Shown here piece by piece: positions 1 through 7,534 of a stretch of 64,000 nucleotides of DNA. Under the pieces are notes generated by a model. The model was not told the origin of the DNA. It was given only the letters and a program-made list of their open reading frames with translations, and made no database searches. The position numbers and the translations under genes were made by a program. The DNA comes from Paucibacter sp. TC2R-5 (GTDB taxonomy: Bacteria; Pseudomonadota; Gammaproteobacteria; Burkholderiales; Burkholderiaceae_C), in the NCBI RefSeq assembly GCF_025717605.1, contig NZ_JAJIRQ010000004.1, positions 8,804 through 72,803 of the forward strand, written 5' to 3'. The stretch's first letter is position 1. Every line of letters starts with the position of its first letter.

Positions 1-123
1 GTCATCAGCAATGGGACCTAGTCATTTTCAGGCATTTGTTCAGGTCCGCTGTGTGGCAACGGCAAGCAGGTCAGCGCGTCAAGCGGACTGCGTACATTTG
101 TGCCGCCCAGCTTCAGCACAAGC

Positions 124-234
124 GTGTAACCTTGCGCTCGAATGGACCTCATCCAGCTGGCCGCGCTACGCTGCCTGTATATTTTCAGCACTGCGCGGCA
201 AGCTGGCTCCGGCCCCTCGGCGTCAACGTTAGGC
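124..234 (+). repeat. attC-like integron recombination site upstream of the dinB-like cassette
   Basis: An imperfect palindrome of about 111 bp ends in GTTAGGC (228-234), which fits the attC core GTTRRRY. It begins with GTGTAAC (124-130), one mismatch from RYYYAAC. The arms pair well: CCAGCTGGCCGCGC (153-166) faces GCGCGGCAAGCTGG (193-206), and the outer left arm TAACCTTGCGCTCGA resembles the reverse complement of the right arm. The next gene starts six bases after the core site, as in integron cassettes. No integrase gene is in the window. The assignment rests on consensus and folding read by eye. Confidence 0.6.
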
Positions 235-239
235 ATCAA

Positions 240-743
240 ATGGAAATTTCATTGCTACTGAAGGCACTTGAATACAAGAGCTGGGCGGATCGAAGAACGC
301 TGGATGCGGTAGGAACACTTGATTCAGTCCAAGGCGCCGCATCCCTCGCGTTTGCTCGACAACAACTCAATCACATGGTGAGAGTCGAAGAGAACTTTAG
401 GGCGCGCCTCCTGTCGAAACCCGGTCTGCACTCGTCTACAAACACCGAAGTGGTCCCCGACCTCGCAGACCTTGATCAACGACTGACAGCTTCAAATACA
501 TGGCTGGCGAGCTATGCAGCGGAACTGCGAACAGATCAGGTTCACCAGAAACTGAGCTTCACATTTGTCGATGGCTTGCGGGGATCAATGACACCAGAGG
601 AAATTCTGTTTCATATCGTCAATCATGGAACATATCACCGTGGTGCCATCGGTCATGCACTCGATCTCGCACGCGCAAAGCGGCCCGCCGATACATATAC
701 CGTATTCATTCACGCACTCGAGCCACAGCGCCGTGATGCCTAA
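240..743 (+). CDS. DinB/YfiT-fold family protein, in a likely integron gene cassette
   Basis: This 167-residue protein has the size and plan of the DinB-like four-helix metal-binding family. The usual His triad is visible: His45 in LNHMVRVEEN, and His128 and His132 in HIVNHGTYHRGA. Members include putative thiol-dependent transferases and damage-inducible proteins, but the substrate here cannot be read. I chose the ATG at 240 because it follows the attC core GTTAGGC by a few bases and because the protein then aligns from the first helix; the open frame upstream runs through the attC site. The stop codon TAA lies inside the start of the next attC site (738-795), a typical cassette arrangement. 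Cassette genes are often foreign, so function and expression may not relate to the neighbours. Confidence 0.8.
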   Translation: MEISLLLKALEYKSWADRRTLDAVGTLDSVQGAASLAFARQQLNHMVRVEENFRARLLSKPGLHSSTNTEVVPDLADLDQRLTASNTWLASYAAELRTDQVHQKLSFTFVDGLRGSMTPEEILFHIVNHGTYHRGAIGHALDLARAKRPADTYTVFIHALEPQRRDA

Positions 744-795
744 TCATTCTTTCAAACGGACACGTTGCGGCATGCGGTTAACTCGAACGTTGAAC
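738..795 (+). repeat. attC-like integron recombination site downstream of the dinB-like cassette
   Basis: A 58-bp imperfect palindrome starts with GCCTAAT (738-744, one mismatch from RYYYAAC) and ends with GTTGAAC (789-795, full match to GTTRRRY). Inner arms TTCTTTCAAACGG and GGTTAACTCGAACG pair with small mismatches, leaving unpaired bases as known attC sites do. The length is within the usual 57-141 bp. The left end overlaps the stop codon of the preceding gene. With the site at 124-234 it delimits one complete cassette. Confidence 0.6.
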
Positions 796-1020
796 GAGTG
801 CAGTCGGGTGATGCTCCGCACGCTCGCCGTTTCCGCCAGCGGCGTCTTGGTGCTGTTTCGCAGCTTGTGAAAGCTGTCGTTGGTACGGCCTGCGTCTCGC
901 GCCTAGTGATTTGTGCGCATTTGCTGTTTGTTTTCTGGTTCGCTAACAACCCTGGAATTGCCGGTATAAACCTAGCTAAGCGGCCAAATGTCTTGGCTTC
1001 ACTCAGCCCGAGCCCACGAT

Positions 1021-2283
1021 ATGGCCTTCCAAACTACCCGTGCCTGCGCCAAGCGACGCTTGGCTGTTATCTTCCTTGCGCAGACCTGCGCCGGCTCAAT
1101 GGCTTTTGCGCAAGCGCAGCCCGCCCCGCTGGCCAACCCAGCAGACCCTGTCGCCGCGCTGGTCAGCCAACTCGATCTGGAAAAATACAAGGCCACCATC
1201 AAGGGCTTGACGCAGTTTGGTGACCGTCGCCAAGGCACCGAGCGCAACCGCAAGGCCCTGGATTGGATCGAGGCCCAGCTCAAGTCCTATGGCTGCAGCA
1301 ATACCGAGCGCTTGCAATACCAATACACCGAGCCGGCCAAGCGCACGCCTGCCGCGCCGCAGCCTGCGCGCGCCGGCGGCCCCGCAGGGCAGGGCGGCAG
1401 CACCCTGTTCGGCCAGCGCGCCCCGACGGGCGTGAACACCGACCCGATGGCCCAGCCCGATGAGCGCCTGCGGGCACTCAATGCCGAGCCCACGCCGGTC
1501 GGCACCTCGCTGCGCGAAAACGTCTATTGCACCAAGGTCGGCAGCAGTCGCCCCGATGAGATGTACATCGTCGGCGCGCACATGGACGGCATTGGCTGGG
1601 GCGAGGCGGCCAATGATGATGGCTCGGGCACCGCCTTGGTGATGGAGTTGGCGCGCATCTTCAGCCAGCCCGGCGTCGCGACCGAGCGCTCGATACGCTT
1701 TGTGCTGTGGAACAACGAAGAGACCGGCCTGCAGGGTGCGTCGGCCTATGTGGCCCAGCGCAAGGACTTGCAAGGCATCGAGTCACCCAAAGGCTCGGGC
1801 TTGTATCCCGAGCCGAAATGGCTGGGCATGATCCAGCACGACATGATGTTGTTCGACCATGGCATGCCGGTGGCGCAAGTGGACGCCAAGGGCAAGACGG
1901 TGTTTGCGCCGCCCAAGGCCCAGCGCGCCGAAGCGGACGTCAATATCGAGTACCAATCAAGCTCAAAGTATGCGGACGGTGCCGCCGCGCTGGCCTGGGC
2001 CTTTCGCGCCGCCAATGACAAATACGCCAGCCATTACCCGGCCGCCGTCGGCTTTCATATGACGAACACCGACTCCACTCCGTTCATGGACTGGGTACCG
2101 GCGATTTCGCTGCGCGAGAACGAGCGTGGCATGCAGATAGGCGCCGGCTGGAACCCGCATTGGCACCAGCCGACCGACCTCTACTCGGCTTTTTCGGACC
2201 AGGATTTTTTACTCGGGCTCAACGCGGCTCAAACCACCTTGGCCGCCGTCGCGCAGTTGAGCGGGGCCAAGCTCAAGCCCTGA
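1021..2283 (+). CDS. Secreted M28-family zinc aminopeptidase
   Basis: A 420-residue exported peptidase. The ATG at 1021 gives a signal peptide (basic MAFQTTRACAKRR, hydrophobic stretch, cleavage near AFAQA); an ATG at 988 would add 11 unlikely residues. Zinc ligands of the M28 family are visible: His187 and Asp189 in GAHMDG, Asp199 or Asp200 in ANDDGSG, and the acidic pair in NNEETG (233-234). A late His in FHMTNTDSTPF fits the last ligand. Residues 103-140 form a Pro/Ala/Gly-rich linker. Family members remove N-terminal amino acids from peptides in the periplasm or outside the cell. The gene converges with the S9 peptidase gene, with 27 bases between the stops and no clear terminator. The exact substrate is unknown. 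Confidence 0.9.
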   Translation: MAFQTTRACAKRRLAVIFLAQTCAGSMAFAQAQPAPLANPADPVAALVSQLDLEKYKATIKGLTQFGDRRQGTERNRKALDWIEAQLKSYGCSNTERLQYQYTEPAKRTPAAPQPARAGGPAGQGGSTLFGQRAPTGVNTDPMAQPDERLRALNAEPTPVGTSLRENVYCTKVGSSRPDEMYIVGAHMDGIGWGEAANDDGSGTALVMELARIFSQPGVATERSIRFVLWNNEETGLQGASAYVAQRKDLQGIESPKGSGLYPEPKWLGMIQHDMMLFDHGMPVAQVDAKGKTVFAPPKAQRAEADVNIEYQSSSKYADGAAALAWAFRAANDKYASHYPAAVGFHMTNTDSTPFMDWVPAISLRENERGMQIGAGWNPHWHQPTDLYSAFSDQDFLLGLNAAQTTLAAVAQLSGAKLKP

Positions 2284-2310
2284 GTGGCCTGGTTTGGATA
2301 AACCCAAAAC

Positions 2311-4779
2311 TCAGTGCAAGTCCCTGGGGTCGCCCAGGTGGGCGCGCAGCCATTGGCGCATTTCCCACTGCACATGGCCCACCGACTCGCGTGCGGTATA
2401 GCCATGTGCCTCCAGCGGCAGCAGCACATAACGCGCTGTGCCGCCGGTGCCAGAGAGCGCCTGGTAGAGCCGCTCGGACTGCATGGGCAGGGTGCCGGCG
2501 CGATCATCGACCTCGCCGTGGATCAGCAGCAGCGGCTCTTTGATCTGGTTGGCATACAAGAACGGCGATAGCTTCAAATAGCTGTCGCGCGCGTCCCAGA
2601 GTGAGCGCCGCTCGCTCTGGAAACCGAAAGGCGTCAGCGTGCGGTTGTAGGCCCCGCTGCGCGCGATGCCGGCCTTGAAGAGATCGGTGTGGGCCAGCAG
2701 ATTGACGGCCATGAAAGCGCCATAACTGTGGCCGCCTATGGCCACCCGCTTGGGGTCGGTGACGCCCAGGTCCTCGGCCTTGTCGATGACGGCTTTTGCG
2801 CTCAGCGTTATCTGTTCGATGAAATCATCGTTGACGGATTTGGCATCGCCGACGATGGGCATGGTCGCATCCATCAGCACCACATAGCCGTCCAGCACCA
2901 GCATCAAGGGGCTGAGGCCGCTGAAGTTGGGGTAACGGTTGCTCGAGCCGCTGAGCTGGCCGGCCAGCGCCGGATCATTGAATTCCAGCGGGTAGGCCCA
3001 GACCAGCGTGGCCCGGGCTTCGCCCTCTTTGTAGTCGGGCGGCAGATACATCCAGAAGGACATGTCCACGCCATCGGCGCGCTTGAAGCTGATCAGCTCG
3101 CGGCGGATCTTGCGCATCAGCGGGTGCGGTGCGCGTGCCTTGGTCAAGGCTTGCGAAGCCACCCCTGGCGAGCCCAGTGCCTGTACATGCAAGCTGGGCG
3201 GCTGATTGGTGCTTTCTTGCAAGCTCAGCAGGCGGCCGTCACCGAGCAGCTCAAGCGGCTGCGTGTAGACGGCTTCGCCAGACTGGAACAAGCGCTGCAC
3301 GCTGCCGTCCTGTAAATTCAAGCGGTCCAAAAAGGGCCGGTCGCCCTTGGGGCTGGCGCCCGCGCCTTGCAGCAGCAGGCCGCCGCCATGGGTTTGCGCC
3401 AGCAGGTGGCCGCCCGGCGACATGCGCATCATCGGGCTGCCGGGGTGGCGGTAGCGCTCGCGCTGGGAGTGATCAAACACCGTGCGTATGCTGCCGCCGC
3501 GCAGGGCCAGCAGGTAGCTGCGGGTCCAGGCGCGCAGGCCATCGTCTTCAGTGACCAAGGCATGCTGGCCATCGTCGATGAAGCGCATGGTGTTGAAGCG
3601 CTGTGGCAGGCGCAGCAGCTCCTGCGCCTCGCCCGTGTAGGGCGCGTCCAGGCGCATCAGGCGGTCGCGGTGCGCGACGCGGTTATTGGGGTTGCCGCCG
3701 TCCAGCGCCTCGACCCAATAGACCGCCGCGTCTTTGTTAGGCGAGGCGTAAAAAAGCCGCGGCCCCGGCAACACGCCGTTGATCGCCACGCCGCGCTTGA
3801 GCGGCAGCCGGGCAATCTCGCGCTGCACCACCCCGTCCGGGCGACGCACCTCCACCACCTGCGGAAAGTCATCCCAGGTCAGGCTGTAGCTGAAGGGGCG
3901 GGTGATGCGCTCGGTCAGCAGACCCTCGGCATCGCCCAGGCTGGCGACGCTGAAGAACAGGGCCGGCATGCCGAGTCTTTTGGTCTGCAGGCTGCGCAGG
4001 TCAACACGGACCAGCTGCGACAGCGCGTGATACTCCAGCAGGCGTTCGTCATGCGGGTTTTGCAGCAGGTCGGCATGGGTGCGCTCCGGTGATGCACGGC
4101 CGGTGGTTTCCCGGATCAAGGGCGCATTCGGCACGCTGGGCTGTTTGGGTGCTGCGCCGCGCCGCTCGACTTGGGCCAGCAGCACCAGCTCGGACGCATT
4201 CAGCCAGGCCAGCTCCCCTTGCGCCAGGGCGTTGTTGAGGCGCAGCCCCTTGATTTGTTGCAGCTCGCCGCTGCCGGCGTTGCCGACCCAGAGCTCATTG
4301 GCCTTGTCGCTGCGGCGTTCCAGCAAAAAGCGTTGGCCGTCCGGTGACCAGCTGAAGCTGTGGAAAAAGCTCTTGTCGGCGGCCTGGCCTTGGGCCAAGT
4401 CGATGATTTGCTCGGCAGCCTGCGGCTTGAACAGCGGCCGCAGGCGCAGGCGTGCGATGGCCGTGGTCTGGCTGGGCACGCTGCTGGCCTCGTCAAAGCG
4501 CAGGCCGGCCAGCTTGAGCGTCGGGCGGGCCAGCTCCGCCAGGCTGTTGAAGCGGCGCGGCTCCAGCAGCGCCAGATATTGCTTGTTGGGCGAGACCAGA
4601 TGCTTGGGCAAAGCCGGCGTGTCCAGCAGCTCGCGCACCGACGCAGGCGCTTGCTGGTAGATGGCCTGCTGCGGCGCGGCCATGGCGCCCACGCCCAGCA
4701 GGGCCAGGCCCGCACCCGTCAAAGCAAGACGGGCAAAACGCTTGAAGTGAGGCAGCAAGAAGGGGAGTGAGGACAACAT
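2311..4779 (-). CDS. Secreted prolyl-oligopeptidase (S9) family serine peptidase, glutamyl-endopeptidase-like
   Basis: An 822-residue exported peptidase with an N-terminal signal (MLSSLPFLLPHFKR, then a hydrophobic stretch to GAMAAP). The first 550 or so residues fit the beta-propeller region of S9 enzymes. The C-terminal alpha/beta hydrolase domain has the triad Ser685 in GGHSYGAF, Asp758/759 in HGEVDDRAG and His792 in EAHGY. The GGHSYGAFM nucleophile and the LPPDY...WAYP segment recall the chloroplast glutamyl endopeptidase subgroup, so cleavage after Glu is a family-based guess. The open frame extends 159 codons further upstream, but that part is antisense to the AEC transporter gene and lacks protein character. 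The ATG at 4779 is 14 bases from the stop of that gene, so the two may be co-transcribed. Confidence 0.9.
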   Translation of the reverse strand: MLSSLPFLLPHFKRFARLALTGAGLALLGVGAMAAPQQAIYQQAPASVRELLDTPALPKHLVSPNKQYLALLEPRRFNSLAELARPTLKLAGLRFDEASSVPSQTTAIARLRLRPLFKPQAAEQIIDLAQGQAADKSFFHSFSWSPDGQRFLLERRSDKANELWVGNAGSGELQQIKGLRLNNALAQGELAWLNASELVLLAQVERRGAAPKQPSVPNAPLIRETTGRASPERTHADLLQNPHDERLLEYHALSQLVRVDLRSLQTKRLGMPALFFSVASLGDAEGLLTERITRPFSYSLTWDDFPQVVEVRRPDGVVQREIARLPLKRGVAINGVLPGPRLFYASPNKDAAVYWVEALDGGNPNNRVAHRDRLMRLDAPYTGEAQELLRLPQRFNTMRFIDDGQHALVTEDDGLRAWTRSYLLALRGGSIRTVFDHSQRERYRHPGSPMMRMSPGGHLLAQTHGGGLLLQGAGASPKGDRPFLDRLNLQDGSVQRLFQSGEAVYTQPLELLGDGRLLSLQESTNQPPSLHVQALGSPGVASQALTKARAPHPLMRKIRRELISFKRADGVDMSFWMYLPPDYKEGEARATLVWAYPLEFNDPALAGQLSGSSNRYPNFSGLSPLMLVLDGYVVLMDATMPIVGDAKSVNDDFIEQITLSAKAVIDKAEDLGVTDPKRVAIGGHSYGAFMAVNLLAHTDLFKAGIARSGAYNRTLTPFGFQSERRSLWDARDSYLKLSPFLYANQIKEPLLLIHGEVDDRAGTLPMQSERLYQALSGTGGTARYVLLPLEAHGYTARESVGHVQWEMRQWLRAHLGDPRDLH

Positions 4780-4793
4780 GGCGGCAAAGCGTA

Positions 4794-5843
4794 TCAGACC
4801 GGGGCAGTCTGGCCGGCGGCCATCAGCCACCAAGCCAGCGCCGAGAAGCTCGCGAAGGCCAGCACCGTGGACGCCATGATGATGCGGGCCACGCGGCCGT
4901 TGTCGGCGCCATAGCGCTCCGCCAACAGCGACACATTGCTGGCGCTGGGCAGGGCGGCGGCCAGTGTCAGCACGGTCAGCTGAAACCCACTCAAAGGGGC
5001 GCCCAGGGCCTGCACCAAGCTGCCCAGGCCAAAAACCAGGCTCGGATGCAGCAGCAGCTTGAGCAGGGCCACCGGCAGATAAAGCCGCACAGGCGTGCGG
5101 CTGTGCGCATGCTGACCTGCCCGCCAGAGCACCGCGCCAATGGTGAACAAGGCCACCGGCGAGGCCGCGTCGCCGAGCATATTGACCACCGTCATCAGCG
5201 GCCCCGGCAAGCTCAGCCCCAAGCCAGCGACGCCCAGCCCCAGGGCAATCGACCAAGGCAGCGGATTGGAGAGCGCGCCACGCAAGGCCTGCAGCAGCGC
5301 TGTTTGAGGCGCAGCCGGCGCGGCGTCATGGCCGACCGTTTGGCCGACCGTGTGGCCGTCCGTTTTGTCGTTTGTCTTGCCGCTGATGTTCCCGCTTGTA
5401 TTCCCGCTTGCCAGCGCGATGCACAAGGAGCTGGTCAGCAATAGATCGACCAAGATGGTGCAGATGACAGGCCCGGCCGCCGCCGCGCCCAGCAGCGCCA
5501 CCAAGAGCGGCACGCCCATGAAGCCGGTGTTGGGGAAAGCGGCGACCAGCGCACCGAAGGCCGCGTCCTTCATCGGCACCCGCTCGGACCGGGTCAGGCG
5601 AATCGTCAGCGCCACCATGATCAGCGCCGCAGGTACATAAACCGCCAGCACCGCAGGGCTGAGCATGACGGCCAGCGAGGTGTTCAGGCCGAAGCGAAAC
5701 AAGAGGCAGGGCAGGGCGAAGAACAGCACAAAGCCGTTCAAGCCGGGGATCGCCGCTTGCGCCAGCAGGCCGCGTTGGGCGGCCAGATAGCCGCACAAGA
5801 TCAGCGCAAAAAAGGGCAGGGTGACGACAAGGATGGCTTGCAT
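4794..5843 (-). CDS. AEC (auxin efflux carrier) family transporter
   Basis: A 349-residue integral membrane protein with about ten hydrophobic segments, starting with MQAILVVTLPFFALILCGYL. The plan of two five-helix halves joined by a polar loop (about residues 150-175, rich in Asn, Thr, Gly and Asp) matches the AEC/malonate transporter family. Members export or import small organic acids; the substrate is not predictable. The loop holds a short repetitive Gly-Asn-Thr/Ser pattern. The gene lies just upstream of the S9 peptidase gene on the same strand, and the PhoD-type gene ends 75 bases further upstream. Confidence 0.88.
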   Translation of the reverse strand: MQAILVVTLPFFALILCGYLAAQRGLLAQAAIPGLNGFVLFFALPCLLFRFGLNTSLAVMLSPAVLAVYVPAALIMVALTIRLTRSERVPMKDAAFGALVAAFPNTGFMGVPLLVALLGAAAAGPVICTILVDLLLTSSLCIALASGNTSGNISGKTNDKTDGHTVGQTVGHDAAPAAPQTALLQALRGALSNPLPWSIALGLGVAGLGLSLPGPLMTVVNMLGDAASPVALFTIGAVLWRAGQHAHSRTPVRLYLPVALLKLLLHPSLVFGLGSLVQALGAPLSGFQLTVLTLAAALPSASNVSLLAERYGADNGRVARIIMASTVLAFASFSALAWWLMAAGQTAPV

Positions 5844-5917
5844 GCAGGGCGCGAGTATCGCAAGCCCGGCTTGCAGGGGGCTGAACGGGCCGCCCGCCCG
5901 GCGGGCGGATTGCCTCT

Positions 5918-7474
5918 TTAAACCGGGCTGGCGCCGGCCCGCCCAGCTTCCACCGCAAAGCGCGCCGATACGTCAACGGCGCTGTTGGCGTCCCAGAGTT
6001 CGCGCACCGTGCGCAATTCGACGCTCAGGCCGCCGGCCGCCAGATCGAAGCACATATAGCCATGCTGATCACCTCGGCCATAGCGCAGATGCGGGTTGTG
6101 CGGCAGCGCGCGATCAATGCGGGACTGATCCAGGCCCTGGCTGCTGATGGAAGTGCCGCAGAACTCGGTCGCCAGCACCCTGCTCTTGGCGTCGTTGAAG
6201 TCTTGCTTCAGGTCGGCCACGTAGTTGGCGTGCACATCGCCGCCCAGCACCACCGCGTTGGCCAGTTTCTTGTCGACCAGGCCTTGCAACAAGCGCTCGC
6301 GCGCGGCGGGGTAGCCGTCCCAGCCATCGGTCCAGTGCACACGAGGCGCGTCGGGGTTCTCTTGCCAGTTCATCTGCGCCATCAAGGTCGATTGCGCCAG
6401 CAAATTCCAGGGCCGCGTTGCGTCCCAGCTCTGCGCCAGCCAGCGCTCTTGCGGCAGACCCAGGAAGGTGCGCTGGGGGTCTAAAAAAGCCGGGCAGTCC
6501 TTGATCGACAGCGTGTTGGAGCCGCCGCGCCCCGGCTTCGGGCAGACCTGTGGGTCGCGGTACTGGCGGCAGTCCAGCGTCATGATGCGGGCCAGCTTGC
6601 CCCAGTCATAGCGTTCATGAATGCGGATCTCGTGCCCTTGGGGCCGCATCGCTTTCGGAAACGGCATGTGTTCCCAATAAGCCTTGGTGGCGGCCACGCG
6701 GCGCGCCGGGAAATCGGGCTCCAGGCCTTGCGAGCTGTCGCCGGCCCAGTCGTTGTCCACTTCATGATCATCCCAGGTGATGATCCAGGGGGCGCGCGCA
6801 TGCATGGCTTGCAGAGCCGGGTCACTCTTGTACTGGGCATAACGCTGACGGTACTCGGGCAGCGTGCGGCACAGGCCGCCTATATGGACGCGCGGCGATG
6901 GGCCGCTGGCCGAGGCGTTCGAGATGGCGGCGCTCTCGTAGATGTAGTCGCCCAGGAACAGCACGAGATCGAGATCTTGTTTTGCCATATCGGCCCAAGC
7001 CGCATAACGGCCATGGTCCCAGCGCTGGCAAGAGGCGATGGCGAAGCGCAGCCGCGAGACGTCGGCATCGGCGGCGGGCGCGGTGCGGGTGCGCCCGACC
7101 ATGCTGCGCGCGCCCAGGGCGCTGAAACGATAGAAATACCAGCGGTCGGGCTTCAAGCCTTGGGCTTCGGCGTGCACGCTGTGGGCATCTTCAACAATCG
7201 CTTGTTCGATGCCGCGTGCGGCAATGCGGCTGAAGGTTTCGTCCTCGGCCAACTCCCAACTTACCTCGGCCTTGGGCGGCAGGTCGGCGCCGGTCAGCCT
7301 GGTCCACAAAACCATGCCGCCCGGGCGCGGGCAACCGGAGGCCAGGCCCAGGGCGAAGCGATCGACCGCGTCGGCAGCAAAGGCGTGGCGGATGAAGAGC
7401 GGCGCGCTGGCGGCGGCAATGGAGGCTTGCAGCAAGCGGCGGCGACGGGAGTCTGGCGTGGTGATGAGGCTCAT
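5918..7474 (-). CDS. phoD: Alkaline phosphatase D (PhoD) family metallophosphatase
   Basis: A 518-residue exported enzyme with a Tat-like signal (RRRRLLQASIAA at residues 10-21, then APLFIRHAFAAD). PhoD motifs are present in order: CPRPGGMVLWTRL, FLGDYIYE, WDDHEVDNDW, VVLGGDVHANY and FCGTSISSQG, which supply the metal ligands. The family hydrolyses phosphodiesters and monoesters in the periplasm, using Fe and Ca in studied cases, and is exported folded by Tat, which fits the signal. I chose the ATG at 7474; the ATG at 7486 would put four residues before it. No Pho box was recognised. The gene is divergent from the helicase gene with a gap of only 60 bases. Confidence 0.9.
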   Translation of the reverse strand: MSLITTPDSRRRRLLQASIAAASAPLFIRHAFAADAVDRFALGLASGCPRPGGMVLWTRLTGADLPPKAEVSWELAEDETFSRIAARGIEQAIVEDAHSVHAEAQGLKPDRWYFYRFSALGARSMVGRTRTAPAADADVSRLRFAIASCQRWDHGRYAAWADMAKQDLDLVLFLGDYIYESAAISNASASGPSPRVHIGGLCRTLPEYRQRYAQYKSDPALQAMHARAPWIITWDDHEVDNDWAGDSSQGLEPDFPARRVAATKAYWEHMPFPKAMRPQGHEIRIHERYDWGKLARIMTLDCRQYRDPQVCPKPGRGGSNTLSIKDCPAFLDPQRTFLGLPQERWLAQSWDATRPWNLLAQSTLMAQMNWQENPDAPRVHWTDGWDGYPAARERLLQGLVDKKLANAVVLGGDVHANYVADLKQDFNDAKSRVLATEFCGTSISSQGLDQSRIDRALPHNPHLRYGRGDQHGYMCFDLAAGGLSVELRTVRELWDANSAVDVSARFAVEAGRAGASPV

Positions 7475-7534
7475 GCCCGACAGCATAACGGCCCCGCATG
7501 GCTATCATGCCGGGCTGCCCCCCCGCTCAAAGCC

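Noticed and set aside
2311-5256. A 981-codon open frame that would lengthen the S9 peptidase at its N-terminus.
   Set aside because: The extra 159 codons lie antisense to the AEC transporter gene and lack protein character; the signal peptide at 4779 marks the true start.
6617-7534. A long open frame upstream of and in frame with Rep helicase.
   Set aside because: It is antisense to the PhoD gene and has no domain; Rep begins at the ATG at 7535.
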